64,000 bases of DNA, from positions 1-64,000 of the forward strand of contig CAIOIC010000132.1 of assembly GCA_903858275.1 (NCBI GenBank), written 5' to 3'. This stretch comes from an uncultured Verrucomicrobia subdivision 3 bacterium. Its GTDB lineage: Bacteria; Verrucomicrobiota; Verrucomicrobiia; Limisphaerales; UBA11358. The stretch's first letter is position 1. Each line of letters starts with the position of its first letter. Of the stretch, positions 33,723 through 42,934 are shown one piece after another. The notes beneath the pieces are model-generated. The model was not told the origin of the DNA, searched no databases, and saw only the letters and a program-made list of their open reading frames with translations. The position numbers and the translations under genes are program-made.

Positions 33723-34733
33723 ATGGTTAGATTAAAAGACATTGCCCAAATTATCGGCGTCTCGGTGATGACCGTCTCCAAAGCATTGCGCGACGAACCG
33801 GATGTCTCGGCCGCCACGAAGGCCAAGATCAAAAAACTGGCCCTGGACATGGGCTACGTGCCCGACTCGAGCGCCCAAGGACTGCGGACCAAGACCACCA
33901 AATTGCTCGGTCTGGTCATTCCCGCCACAACGAATCCCATTTATGCCCGGATCGTATTAGCCATTGAGGAGCGCGCCCAGGAACTGGGCTACGACATCCT
34001 GCTGGCCCAGACGCAGAATCTGGCGGAACGCGAGGACGCCTGCCTGCGCCGGCTGCTGGCGCGACGGGTGGACGGGCTTTTCATCACGCCAGTATACCGC
34101 TTTGAAGCCGAAGCACGGATTTACCAGGAGATTATTGCGCGCAAAATCCCCACGGTCCTACTCGGCTCGCCGGCGCCATTTTGCAAAAGTTTTCCCGCCA
34201 TCGAAATTGAAGACCTGGTGGCCAGCTACAACCTCACGAAGCATCTGCTCGCCTTGGGCCACAAGAAAATCGCCTACTTCACCGGCCCGCCCGCGGCACC
34301 CTGGGCACATGAACGCTTCGAAGGTTTCCGCCGGGCGCTGCGCGAAGCGGGATTGACCGTGGACGACAAACTGGTTTTCCAAGCGGGCAGCACGATTGAA
34401 GACGGCGCCAAAGCCGCCTTGCAAATGCTCAACGAAAACAGCCAGCCCACGGCCATCCAATGCGTCAGCGACCTGATTGCCATCGGCTGCGCGGAAACCC
34501 TGCTGCAACAAGGCCTCAAGATTCCCGGAGACATTTCCCTGACCGGCTACGGAAACATCCTCGCCGCCGAATTTTACCGGGTGCCGCTGACCACGATCAG
34601 CCAGCCCAAACATCGGCTCGGAGTGGCGGCCATGGACGCCTTGATGCGCCTGATTCGCGGCGAAACCATCCAGTTGAAGCGTCTCGCCGCCGAACTGGTC
34701 ACCCGCCAAAGCACCGCGCCGCCAAAAGCCTGA
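33723..34733 (+). CDS. LacI-family transcriptional regulator
   Basis: The 336-residue protein starts with the LacI helix-turn-helix (MVRLKDIAQIIGVSVMTVSKALRDEPDVSAATKAKIKKLA), with hinge residues up to DMGYVPDSSAQGLRT. A periplasmic-binding-protein-like effector domain of about 270 residues follows (LLGLVIPATTNPIYARIVLAIEERAQELGYDILLAQTQ...). By family it represses or activates sugar genes in response to a small molecule. The next genes are leuD and a GH20-type enzyme, so a carbohydrate target is possible. The upstream 25-base TTCAAC tandem repeat ends just before the start. No clear palindromic operator was found. Confidence 0.92.
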   Translation: MVRLKDIAQIIGVSVMTVSKALRDEPDVSAATKAKIKKLALDMGYVPDSSAQGLRTKTTKLLGLVIPATTNPIYARIVLAIEERAQELGYDILLAQTQNLAEREDACLRRLLARRVDGLFITPVYRFEAEARIYQEIIARKIPTVLLGSPAPFCKSFPAIEIEDLVASYNLTKHLLALGHKKIAYFTGPPAAPWAHERFEGFRRALREAGLTVDDKLVFQAGSTIEDGAKAALQMLNENSQPTAIQCVSDLIAIGCAETLLQQGLKIPGDISLTGYGNILAAEFYRVPLTTISQPKHRLGVAAMDALMRLIRGETIQLKRLAAELVTRQSTAPPKA

Positions 34734-34800
34734 CCGGCGCCAGCCGAGTCACGATTGAAATCTGATTGAAAACACCGCGCACAAACGGCAGATTCAGCGC

Positions 34801-35352
34801 ATGACGAAATCTGTTTTCACCGGTCCGGTTTATGTGGTGCGCGACAACATAGACACCGACCAGATCATCTCCGCGCAGTTTCTTAACCTCGTGCCGACCA
34901 TCGCCGAGGAATACGAGAAGCTCGGCAGCCACGCGCTCGACGGCCTGCCCGCCTCACTCTATCCCAACCGCTACGTCAAGGCCGGCCAGCTTGACAGCGA
35001 ATATCCCATCGTCGTCGCCGGCAAAAACTTCGGCTGCGGCAGCTCCCGCGAACACGCGCCCATCGCCATGGGCTCGGCCAACTGCGAAATCGTCCTCGCG
35101 GAAAGCTTCGCGCGCATCTTCTTCCGGAACTGCGTCGCCACCGGCGAACTTTATCCCTGCGAATGCGCCGACCGCCTGTGCGACGTGCTTAAAACCGGCG
35201 AAGTCGTGACCGTGGACCTCGACGCCGCGACCGTGACCGCCAAGGCGACGGGCAAGGTCTATAAATTCAAGCCGCTGGGCGATGTGCGCCCCGTGGTGGA
35301 TGCCGGCGGACTGTTCAATTTTGCGCGCAACAGCGGCATGATTGCGAAGTAA
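34801..35352 (+). CDS. leuD: 3-isopropylmalate dehydratase small subunit
   Basis: The 183-residue product carries the swivel-domain signatures of Leu[18 protein letters not shown] at the start, then the catalytic [16 protein letters not shown] and the [18 protein letters not shown] block. It combines with the large subunit LeuC (not in this window) to isomerise 2-isopropylmalate to 3-isopropylmalate in leucine biosynthesis. Its start follows LacI by 67 bases, and the GH20-like gene begins ten bases after its stop. The split of leuC and leuD is unusual compared with the leuCD pair of many bacteria, although the 183-residue length is normal for LeuD. Confidence 0.94.
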   Translation: MTKSVFTGPVYVVRDNIDTDQIISAQFLNLVPTIAEEYEKLGSHALDGLPASLYPNRYVKAGQLDSEYPIVVAGKNFGCGSSREHAPIAMGSANCEIVLAESFARIFFRNCVATGELYPCECADRLCDVLKTGEVVTVDLDAATVTAKATGKVYKFKPLGDVRPVVDAGGLFNFARNSGMIAK

Positions 35353-35361
35353 CCTTCGCAA

Positions 35362-37161
35362 ATGAATCTGCTGCCAACTCCCCGCTCGCTGATCAAGCGA
35401 CCGGGGAGTTTACTTTTACCAAGGAAAAAATCGCTCCGGGCCGGCGTCATCAGACAACGTCGCAGCCAATCGGCGCCGAAACATCCCGAAGGTTACACGC
35501 TGGCGATTTCCAAACGGGGAATATTCATTTCCTCCCGCGACTTACTCGGTTGGCGGGCAGCACAATCAACGCTGCGCCAGCTGATGCGCGAATACGGACA
35601 CAAACTGCCATGCCTGAAAATCCGGGATTGGCCGGATTTCGCACGGCGCGGCGTGATGCTCGACATTTCGCGCGGGCGCGTGCCGAAGCTGGAAACCTTG
35701 CTTGACCTGGCGGAGAAGCTCGCCGATTTCAAGATCAACGAGCTGCAACTTTATACCGAGCACACCTTCGCCTATCGTAAATACAAGCGCATCTGGCAAA
35801 GCTGGGGCGCGCTGACGGCCAAGGAAATCCAAATCCTCGATGCGCGGTGCCGCGAACTCGGCATTGACCTCGTGCCGAACCAGAATTCCTTCGGCCACCT
35901 GCGCTATTTTCTGGAAGATCCGAAGCTGAAAAAACTCGGCGAAATCTCCGAGCCATTCCCCGCCGAGACGAAGGATTTCCTCCGACGCCCGACCACACTG
36001 GCGCCCAATCATCCCGGCACCCGGCCCTTTCTGCGCGGACTCCACGATGAGTTGCTGCCGAATTTCTCCAGCCAATTCTTCAATGTTGGTGGCGATGAAA
36101 CGTGGGACTTGGGCAAAGGCCAGAGCAAGAAGTTGTGCGAGAAAAAAGGCAAAGGCCGGGTGTATCTGGATTTCCTGAGGCAAATCCACCGCGAAGTTTC
36201 CCAGCGCGGCAAGCGCATGATGTTCTGGGGCGACATCATCTTGAAGTATCCGAAGCTGATTCCAGAGCTGGCCAAACTTGGCAAAGCTGACCGGCAGGTC
36301 AGCCATACCATCATCGCGCTGAACTGGGGTTATGAAGCCGGTCATCCCTTTGCCAAGGAAGCGGCACAATTCGCCAAGGCAAAGATTCCGTTTTATATCT
36401 GCCCCGGCACCTCGACCTGGCAAACCCTCCTTGGCAAGCACGACAATGCGCTGGCGAATCTGCGCGCGGCCGCCAAGGCAGGAAAGAAGTTTGGCGCGAT
36501 CGGCCTGCTCAACACCGATTGGGGCGATGGCGGACATCCACAGCCACTCGCCGTGAGCTGGCCGATGTTGGCCGCCGGAGCGGCGCTGGCGTGGAAGGCA
36601 AAGTCGCTCGACACAAAGAAGCTGGCGGCGGTTTTGAGCCGCGACGTGTTTTTAGATGCCTCCGGCAAAATTGCGGACATCGCATTCAAACTCGGGTTTG
36701 TTCACCAAAAGCTGGGGGTCAAAGCGCCCAACGAAACCCCGCTGGGCACGGTCATGGCCGCCCCAAAACCGGAGGAACAAGAGCTGTTTTGCCGCAACGG
36801 GCTTAAATGGTTCACAAAAATTCCCGCCGCAAAAATCCAAGCGGCGCTTCGGGAGATTGAAAGGCAGCGAAAAGTTTTAAGCCGGGTAAAAACAAAACCA
36901 GGTTCCGCCAAGGTTTTGGCGCAAGAGCTGGATTTGGCAGCACGCATGGCAGCACAATCCTGCAAATTCATGTTGTGGCAGCAGGCGGTGGCGGCCAAAA
37001 ACACAATCACAGCGAGCCAGCTGAAACGGCAAGGCATTCAAGAACTGCGCCAACTGGAAAAGGATTTTAATGGGTATTGGCCGCGGCGAAACAAGGCAAC
37101 CCCACGGCACTGCTCGAGCTTCCTCCGCTGGCGGATCGAGGATTATCAGGCAGAACGTTAA
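35362..37161 (+). CDS. GH20-like beta-N-acetylhexosaminidase, cytoplasmic
   Basis: The 599-residue enzyme has a short N-terminal segment (about 85 residues ending in DLLGWRAAQSTLRQLMREYG, the GH20b-type extension). A TIM-barrel begins RDWPDFARRGVMLDISRGRVPKLETLLDLAEKLADFKINELQLYTEHTF. The catalytic Asp-Glu pair sits in FFNVGGDETWDLG near residues 245-246. No signal peptide is present, so it is likely cytoplasmic, which is odd for a glycosidase that would act on polymers. It may process imported chitooligosaccharides or glycoconjugate fragments. The C-terminus is a long Lys/Arg-rich alpha-helical tail. It is ten bases after leuD and ends opposite the secG terminator. Confidence 0.8.
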   Translation: MNLLPTPRSLIKRPGSLLLPRKKSLRAGVIRQRRSQSAPKHPEGYTLAISKRGIFISSRDLLGWRAAQSTLRQLMREYGHKLPCLKIRDWPDFARRGVMLDISRGRVPKLETLLDLAEKLADFKINELQLYTEHTFAYRKYKRIWQSWGALTAKEIQILDARCRELGIDLVPNQNSFGHLRYFLEDPKLKKLGEISEPFPAETKDFLRRPTTLAPNHPGTRPFLRGLHDELLPNFSSQFFNVGGDETWDLGKGQSKKLCEKKGKGRVYLDFLRQIHREVSQRGKRMMFWGDIILKYPKLIPELAKLGKADRQVSHTIIALNWGYEAGHPFAKEAAQFAKAKIPFYICPGTSTWQTLLGKHDNALANLRAAAKAGKKFGAIGLLNTDWGDGGHPQPLAVSWPMLAAGAALAWKAKSLDTKKLAAVLSRDVFLDASGKIADIAFKLGFVHQKLGVKAPNETPLGTVMAAPKPEEQELFCRNGLKWFTKIPAAKIQAALREIERQRKVLSRVKTKPGSAKVLAQELDLAARMAAQSCKFMLWQQAVAAKNTITASQLKRQGIQELRQLEKDFNGYWPRRNKATPRHCSSFLRWRIEDYQAER

Positions 37162-37183
37162 GCCGAATCCCGCATTGGACCTG

Positions 37184-37220
37184 AAAACAAAAACGCGCCC
37201 GGCAGTTTCCTGCGGGCGCG
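37184..37220 (-). terminator. intrinsic terminator of the pgk-tpiA-secG operon
   Basis: On the minus strand, CGCGCCC and GCAG pair with CTGC and GGGCGCG around a TTTC-type tetraloop (one G bulge), followed by a T-rich run (GTTTTTGTTTTC). It lies about 18 bases past the secG stop. The opposite side is A-rich, so it works only for the minus strand. Confidence 0.85.
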
Positions 37221-37237
37221 CTTAAAAAAACGGCTAA

Positions 37238-37657
37238 TTATTTTGCGGCGGGCGGATTCGTTCCAGCCGTTGCCGGCGCCGTGGCAGGAACGGTCGTGAG
37301 CAGGTTATTCGCCGGCTGAACCGCAGCTTTGGGCGCCGGCGCGGCGACCGGCGTCTGCATTTGTTTTTGCTGAACCTGCTTCATGAAGTCAGTCGCGCTG
37401 CCGCCGTTGCTGCGCTGCGCCCGATCTTGCAGATAGCCCAGCACCAAGGCCATGACAAGAAAAGCCACCGTTGCGTATTTCGTGACCTTGGTCAGGACGT
37501 TGCCCGATCCAGAACCGAACAACGCGTCCGCCGTGCCGCCGCCGAATGCCAGTCCCGCGCCCGCGTCTTTTTTGGGCAGCTGAACGAGCACCAGCAAAAT
37601 CAACAGCAGACAGTTGATGACCAGTAAAAATGTAAGAACGCCAACGAGAAAACTCAT
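37238..37657 (-). CDS. secG: preprotein translocase subunit SecG
   Basis: The 139-residue product has two transmembrane helices (residues 4-26 and about 60-77) separated by the SecG signature QLPKKDAGAGLAFGGGTADALFGSGSGNVLTKVT. The C-terminal 60 residues are an Ala/Pro/Gln-rich disordered tail, longer than in Escherichia coli SecG. It assists SecYE and SecA in export. The gene follows tpiA after 12 bases and pgk upstream of that, an arrangement found in many Gram-negative bacteria. Confidence 0.93.
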   Translation of the reverse strand: MSFLVGVLTFLLVINCLLLILLVLVQLPKKDAGAGLAFGGGTADALFGSGSGNVLTKVTKYATVAFLVMALVLGYLQDRAQRSNGGSATDFMKQVQQKQMQTPVAAPAPKAAVQPANNLLTTVPATAPATAGTNPPAAK

Positions 37658-37669
37658 AGTGATTTAAGT

Positions 37670-38434
37670 TTAGATGGAATTTTTGATAATGTCAGCAAAA
37701 CTTCTTGCCTCCAACGAGGCACCGCCGACCAACGCGCCATCCACATCGGGCTGGCTCATCAATTCCTTGGCATTGCCCGGCTTGACGCTGCCGCCGTATT
37801 GAATGCGCACCTTGCGCGCCACTTCGGCGTCGAACAGCGAGGCGAGCACGCCGCGGATGAACTTGTGCGCATCCTGCGCCTGCTGCGTGGTGGCGGTCTT
37901 GCCGGTGCCAATGGCCCAGACAGGCTCATAAGCAACGACGGTTTCCACCATCTGTTCCTTGGTCAAACCCGCGAGGCTGCCGCGCACCTGGGTTTCCAAA
38001 ACCTTTTCGGTCAAATTGCCTTCGCGTTCGGCGAGGGTTTCGCCCACGCAAACAATCGGCTTCAGCGCCGCCGCATGAGCCGCCGCCGCCTTCTTGGCGA
38101 TGAGCGCGTCGGTTTCCTTCTGGAACTGGCGACGCTCGCTGTGGCCGAGAATGACGTAGCGCACGGAAAATTCCTTCAACAGGCCCGCGCAAATCTCGCC
38201 GGTGAAAGCGCCGAAATTATTCTCGCTCATATTTTGCGCCGCGAGCCGGATATTGGAATCGAGGATGGACTTGGAAACTTCGCTCAAGGCAGTGAAAGCG
38301 GGGGCGACCACAATGTCCACTTCCTTCACGCCCGCGAGGTCGCGCTTGAGATCGGCGACGAGGGTCAGCGCCTCGGCGACGGTCTTGTTCATCTTCCAGT
38401 TACCGGCAATGATTAATTTGCGTTCTTTGTTCAT
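37670..38434 (-). CDS. tpiA: triosephosphate isomerase
   Basis: The 254-residue TIM barrel carries the active-site set: Asn-Lys in IIAGNWKMNKT, the electrophilic His in YVILGHSERR, and the catalytic Glu in VVAYEPVWAIGTG. A phosphate-loop IQYGGSVKPGN and ALVGGASLEARSF follow. It interconverts dihydroxyacetone phosphate and glyceraldehyde 3-phosphate. It lies 29 bases after pgk and 12 bases before secG, all on one transcript. Nothing is missing or unusual apart from the normal length. Confidence 0.97.
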   Translation of the reverse strand: MNKERKLIIAGNWKMNKTVAEALTLVADLKRDLAGVKEVDIVVAPAFTALSEVSKSILDSNIRLAAQNMSENNFGAFTGEICAGLLKEFSVRYVILGHSERRQFQKETDALIAKKAAAAHAAALKPIVCVGETLAEREGNLTEKVLETQVRGSLAGLTKEQMVETVVAYEPVWAIGTGKTATTQQAQDAHKFIRGVLASLFDAEVARKVRIQYGGSVKPGNAKELMSQPDVDGALVGGASLEARSFADIIKNSI

Positions 38435-38463
38435 GGTTAAAGTATTTTAAAGGATTAATAAAT

Positions 38464-39735
38464 TTAGTGGGAGCAACTACAGCCGCAGCCGGCTTTCTCG
38501 CTCAACGCCGCCACGCCGGGCAGCACTTTACCTTCGAGGAATTCCAGCGACGCGCCGCCGCCGGTAGAAGTGTGGGTCACTTTCTTGTCCGCGCCGTATT
38601 TTTTCGCCGCCGTCGCGGTGTCGCCGCCGCCGATGACGGTCGTCGCGCCGTTCTGCGTAGCCGTCACAATCGCTTCCGCCATGGCCTTGGTAGCCTGCTC
38701 GAACGCCGGGAATTCAAACACGCCCGCCGGCCCGTTCCAGATGATGGTCCTGGCACGCTTGATGGAGTCGAGGAACAAGGCCGTTGACTTCGGCCCCACG
38801 TCCAGGCCCAGCCATCCGTCGGCAATACCGGAGGCATCGTCGGCCACCTTGACCTGCGCGTCCGCCGCGAACTTGTCGCCGCAAACATAATCCACCGGCA
38901 GGATAATCTTGCGGCCCTTTTCCTGCGCCTTCTTCATGAGGTCGGGCACCAGCTTGGCCCCCTCGGCGTCATAGAGCGAATTGCCGATAGCCATGTGGTT
39001 AAGAACTTTTTTAAAGGTGAACGCCATGCCGCCGCCGATGATGATCTCGTCAGCCTTGTCGAGCAGGTTGTTGATGAGTTGAATCTTGTCGGCAACCTTC
39101 GCGCCGCCGAGGATGGCGAGCAACGGGCGTTGCGGGTGGTCGAGCACGGCACCGAACGCGTCGAGCTCCTTCTTCATCAGATAGCCACAGGCCCGCTGCG
39201 GCAGCTGCACGCCGGTCATGGAGCTGTGATCACGATGGGCGGTGCCGAACGCGTCATTGATATAAACGTCGCCGAGCTTCGTCAGGCTGGCGCGAAAGGC
39301 TTTCACCTGGTCGGCGTCGGCCTTGAGCTTCGTGCCGTCTTCCAGTTTCACCTTGCCTTCTTCCTCGATGTGGAAGCGCAGGTTTTCGAGCAAAATCACA
39401 TCGCCGGGCTTGGCCTGGGCGCAGGCAGCCTCGATTTCGACGCCGACGCAGTCGTTGAGGAAATGAACCGGTTTGCCGAGCAGTTTTTCCAACGCCGCCG
39501 CCACGGGCTTCAGGGAGAACTTCTCGATGCGCTTGCCATCGGGACGACCAAGGTGGCTCATCAGGATAACCGACGCCCCCTTATCGAGCGCATAGCGGAT
39601 GGTCGGCAACGCCGCCTCAATGCGCTTGGTGTTGGTGATGGCACCAGTTGCCTTGTCCTGCGGAACGTTAAAATCCACGCGAATCAAGGCTCGTTTGCCT
39701 TTCAATTCGATATCTTCAATAAAGAGTTTTGCCAT
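38464..39735 (-). CDS. pgk: phosphoglycerate kinase
   Basis: The 423-residue enzyme has [12 protein letters not shown] for substrate binding, [22 protein letters not shown], the hinge and nucleotide signatures ([25 protein letters not shown]-type, [27 protein letters not shown]) and [21 protein letters not shown] near the end. It transfers phosphate between 1,3-bisphosphoglycerate and ADP. The last residues, [12 protein letters not shown], are a cysteine-rich tail that is not part of the common PGK fold and may bind metal. It heads the pgk-tpiA-secG transcript. Confidence 0.96.
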   Translation of the reverse strand: MAKLFIEDIELKGKRALIRVDFNVPQDKATGAITNTKRIEAALPTIRYALDKGASVILMSHLGRPDGKRIEKFSLKPVAAALEKLLGKPVHFLNDCVGVEIEAACAQAKPGDVILLENLRFHIEEEGKVKLEDGTKLKADADQVKAFRASLTKLGDVYINDAFGTAHRDHSSMTGVQLPQRACGYLMKKELDAFGAVLDHPQRPLLAILGGAKVADKIQLINNLLDKADEIIIGGGMAFTFKKVLNHMAIGNSLYDAEGAKLVPDLMKKAQEKGRKIILPVDYVCGDKFAADAQVKVADDASGIADGWLGLDVGPKSTALFLDSIKRARTIIWNGPAGVFEFPAFEQATKAMAEAIVTATQNGATTVIGGGDTATAAKKYGADKKVTHTSTGGGASLEFLEGKVLPGVAALSEKAGCGCSCSH

Positions 39736-39877
39736 AAAATTGATTTGCTATACGAAAAAAATTGAACGCTGATAATAATACGGACGGGCGTTTAGTAAAG
39801 TGAATTTGATGAGCAAGCGAGGTTGTTTCGCGCCAAAAGCTCAGTCAGACATTCAAAACATTTTAGCAATAGAGACG

Positions 39878-39917
39878 AAAAAAAGGCAGTGACGCCAGTG
39901 CATCACCGCCTTTTTAA
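39878..39917 (-). terminator. intrinsic terminator at the end of the pentose operon
   Basis: A 12-bp stem with one mismatch, flanked by A and T runs (AAAAAGGC..GTGA and TCAC..GCCTTTTT), lies just past the symporter stop at 39928. Because the flanks are A/T rich on both sides it can act in both directions. Confidence 0.85.
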
Positions 39918-39927
39918 AAGTGTCGGC

Positions 39928-41745
39928 TTAGAAGAACGCGATGTAAAACCAGATCACACAAGCCACGACGATCAAGCTCAACCCCACGTCGAGCGCATTC
40001 CAACTGGCACGGGTGGCGGCTTTCTCTTCGGGCGTCGCCCCATACCAAGTATATTTGGCAGTCTGAGGATCGGGCGCCTTGGTCATCAAACTGATGATGA
40101 TCATCAACGCGGCCGTCAGCACAAACAGTCCCTGACAGAAATAGAGCCAGTGAATATTCCAGAAGTCGAAGATGAGGCCGTGCTTGGCTTTGATGGGGGC
40201 AATGCCGGAAGCATATTGATCGGCGGTGATAATCCCTTTGTATAGCTGCTGCTTGAGCTCCTTCACCACACCGCCGTCATTGCGCATGATGAGGTCAGAA
40301 GCGAGCCGGGCAAATCCGGCCACCACCCCCACCACAAACGCCCATAACGCCGCCGGGGCGGTGGCGCGTTTCCAAAAGACGCCAATGCCGAACAGAACGG
40401 CTATGGCTGGCGATAAATACGCCTGCACGCTTTGCAGATATTCATACAGGTTTGAATGCAGCGCCTTAATCACCAGCACCCAGCATATGCCCAGAAAGAC
40501 GATGACCGCCGTGGCGATGCGCCCAACCAGCACTTCGGTTTTGCCGGAGGCGTTGGGATGCCATTCGCGGTAAAAATCCATCGTGAACAAAGTGGCTGAA
40601 GCGTTGAACTTAGACGCCAGCGACGCCATAAGCGCAACAATCATGCCGCAAGCGACGATACCTTTAACACCGTGAGGCAAAATCTGCGCCACAAGCGAGG
40701 TGTAGGCGGCGTCACCGCTGGTGGTGAAACCGCTGCCCGGCTTCTGGGTGAGCGCAAAGGCCACCATGCCGGGAACCAGAAAGATGAACACGGGAGTCAG
40801 CTTGAAATAGCCGGCGAGAATAGAGCCGCGGCGCGATTCCTTCTGATTTTTGCCCGCCAGCACGCGCTGGACGATGTATTGGTCGGTGCACCAATACCAG
40901 AAGCCGATGATGGCCGAACCGGGCAGCACTGCGAGCCACGGCCATTCCGGATCGGCGTTGGAGCGGATAAGGTGAATGTTGGCGCCCACCGATGCCTTGG
41001 TGACATTCCAGCCTTCAATCAGACTGCCGCCGCCGAGCTTTTGCAGCCCGACGTAAAGAATGGCCAGCGAGCCAAAGATCAGCACCGGCGTTTGCAGCAC
41101 CGCCGTATACATGATCACCCGCATGCCCCCGAAAATCGTGTAAAGACCCGTCGTGAAAGCCAGGCCCAAGGCGATGACCCAAAAAACATCCACGGTGTGC
41201 CCGAACAAGCTGACGGACTCCACCCCCAGCAAAGTGCGGATGACCACGTCACCGGCATAAATGGTCGCCGCAATTTTGGTCAGAACCAAGCTGGCAATGG
41301 TGAGCAGGCTTAAAACATTTCGCGAACCACGGCTGAAGCGCAGTTCCAGAAATTCCGGCATCGTGAACACCTTCATGCGGTCATAGAGCGGCACGAAAAC
41401 CCAGCCCAGGATCAGGATCAGCCAGCCGTGCATTTCCCAATGCGCCATGGCCATGCCGGTGACAAAACCGGCGCCGGCGAGGCCCACGAGATGCTCGGAG
41501 CCGATGTTCGAGGAGAAGATCGAGGAGCCGATCTGCAGCCAGTTCGCGTCGCGACCGGACAAGAAGTAATCCTTGCCGGACTCGTTTTTTTTGCGCATCG
41601 AGAACAACACCACGGCCAGCATGCCGACGATAAACAACGCAATCACAAACCAGTCCAACCCGTTAAATACCGGCTCCTGCCGGATCCCGGCATTGGCCGC
41701 AATGGCATTGGTTGCTGCGACAATTTTATTCGTTATTTCATTCAT
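39928..41745 (-). CDS. sodium/solute symporter (SGLT/SSS family)
   Basis: The 605-residue protein has about 14 membrane segments. It carries the SSS-family elements GKDYFLSGRDANWLQIGSSIFSSNIGSEHLVGLAGAG at TM1-TM2 and GGMRVIMYTAVLQTPVLIFGS in the middle. A cytosolic Lys/Glu loop near residue 495 precedes the last helices, and the C-terminus is a hydrophobic helix (LSLIVVACVIWFYIAFF). This subclass carries sugars with sodium. As the last gene of the pentose operon it is the obvious uptake route for arabinose, xylose or small arabinosides. Substrate specificity cannot be read from sequence. Confidence 0.9.
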   Translation of the reverse strand: MNEITNKIVAATNAIAANAGIRQEPVFNGLDWFVIALFIVGMLAVVLFSMRKKNESGKDYFLSGRDANWLQIGSSIFSSNIGSEHLVGLAGAGFVTGMAMAHWEMHGWLILILGWVFVPLYDRMKVFTMPEFLELRFSRGSRNVLSLLTIASLVLTKIAATIYAGDVVIRTLLGVESVSLFGHTVDVFWVIALGLAFTTGLYTIFGGMRVIMYTAVLQTPVLIFGSLAILYVGLQKLGGGSLIEGWNVTKASVGANIHLIRSNADPEWPWLAVLPGSAIIGFWYWCTDQYIVQRVLAGKNQKESRRGSILAGYFKLTPVFIFLVPGMVAFALTQKPGSGFTTSGDAAYTSLVAQILPHGVKGIVACGMIVALMASLASKFNASATLFTMDFYREWHPNASGKTEVLVGRIATAVIVFLGICWVLVIKALHSNLYEYLQSVQAYLSPAIAVLFGIGVFWKRATAPAALWAFVVGVVAGFARLASDLIMRNDGGVVKELKQQLYKGIITADQYASGIAPIKAKHGLIFDFWNIHWLYFCQGLFVLTAALMIIISLMTKAPDPQTAKYTWYGATPEEKAATRASWNALDVGLSLIVVACVIWFYIAFF

Positions 41746-41763
41746 GATTTCAGGAGGTCGTGG

Positions 41764-42915
41764 TTATGGCTTAACACTAAATTTGTAGATGATCGTGTTG
41801 TGAAATGTCTGGCCGGGCTTGAGAACCACGGACGGGAAATTCGCCTTGTTGGGTGAATCCGGATAATGCTGCGGCTCCATGCAAAAACCCGTGCGCGCCT
41901 GATAGGTCACACCGCCTTTGCCAATAATGCTGCCATCCAGAAAATTACCGGCGTAAAACTGCAAGCCCGGCTCGTCGCTCCAGACTTCCATCACCCGGCC
42001 CGTGGTGGGTTCCTCCACGCGAGCCTGCAATCCAAGCTGGCCAAGCGGTTTGTTAATGACCCAGTTATGGTCGTAGCCGGGGCCGTATTGCAAAACAACA
42101 TCCGGCTCGTTGATACGCGCGCCAATCGCGGTCGGATTGCGAAAATCAAACGGCGTGCCAGCCACCGATTTCAACTCGCCCGTGGGAATCAAGCCGGCAT
42201 CCACCGGCGTGGTTTGGTCGGCATTGATATAGACGATGTGGCCAAGAATATCGCCATTCCCCTGCCCCGACAGATTGAAATAGGAATGATGCGTAAGATT
42301 CACGACCGTCGGCCGATCGGTCACGGCGGTGCATTCTAATTTCAAAGCATTGTCATCCGTCAGCGTGTAAGTCGCCGTCACCATCAAGTTGCCGGGGAAA
42401 CCCTCTTCGCCGTCCAAACTCGCATAAGTCAAAATCAGCGCCGGTCCCTGCGCCGTGTGCATCGGCCGCGCCGTCCACACCACCTTGTCGAAACCCTTCA
42501 AGCCGCCATGCAACGAATTCGGGCCGTTGTTCGTGGCCAGCGTGTAGGTCTTGCCTTCGAGCGTGAATCGGGCGCCGCCAATGCGGTTGCCGTAGCGTCC
42601 GATGAGCGCGCCGAAATAGGGTGTTTTGTCGATGTAGCCCGTCAAATCGTCAAAGCCGAGCACGACATCGGCGAACCTGCCGTTTTTGTCCGGCATGGTC
42701 AGCTTCTGCACAATGCCGCCATAGGTCATGATATTCGCCTCCATGCCGTTGGCGTTTCGCAGCGTGTAGATTTCAACCGCCTGACCTTCAGTCGTCTTGC
42801 CGAAGTCAGCCTTCGTGATGGTTCCTTTGGATGTGTTCATAGTACTGCAACCGGTAAAACACGCCGCCGCAATGCTGGCGGACATGACGGTAATGAGTTG
42901 GGCTAGTTTATTCAT
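41764..42915 (-). CDS. galM: aldose 1-epimerase (mutarotase), lipoprotein-like
   Basis: The 383-residue product has an N-terminal signal ending AACFTGCSTMN, a plausible lipobox with Cys as the first mature residue, so the mature protein is probably a periplasmic or outer-membrane lipoprotein. The GalM fold follows: MTYGGIVQKLTMPDKNGRFADVVLGFDDL, the catalytic His in NLTHHSYFNLSG, PGYDHNWV and the catalytic Glu in TGFCMEPQHYPDSPN. The enzyme interconverts alpha and beta anomers of aldoses so that transporter and isomerase receive the right form. It sits 18 bases after araD and 18 before the symporter. Assignment to galactose itself is not implied. Confidence 0.9.
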   Translation of the reverse strand: MNKLAQLITVMSASIAAACFTGCSTMNTSKGTITKADFGKTTEGQAVEIYTLRNANGMEANIMTYGGIVQKLTMPDKNGRFADVVLGFDDLTGYIDKTPYFGALIGRYGNRIGGARFTLEGKTYTLATNNGPNSLHGGLKGFDKVVWTARPMHTAQGPALILTYASLDGEEGFPGNLMVTATYTLTDDNALKLECTAVTDRPTVVNLTHHSYFNLSGQGNGDILGHIVYINADQTTPVDAGLIPTGELKSVAGTPFDFRNPTAIGARINEPDVVLQYGPGYDHNWVINKPLGQLGLQARVEEPTTGRVMEVWSDEPGLQFYAGNFLDGSIIGKGGVTYQARTGFCMEPQHYPDSPNKANFPSVVLKPGQTFHNTIIYKFSVKP

Positions 42916-42934
42916 GTTGGGTTTCGGTTGAAAT

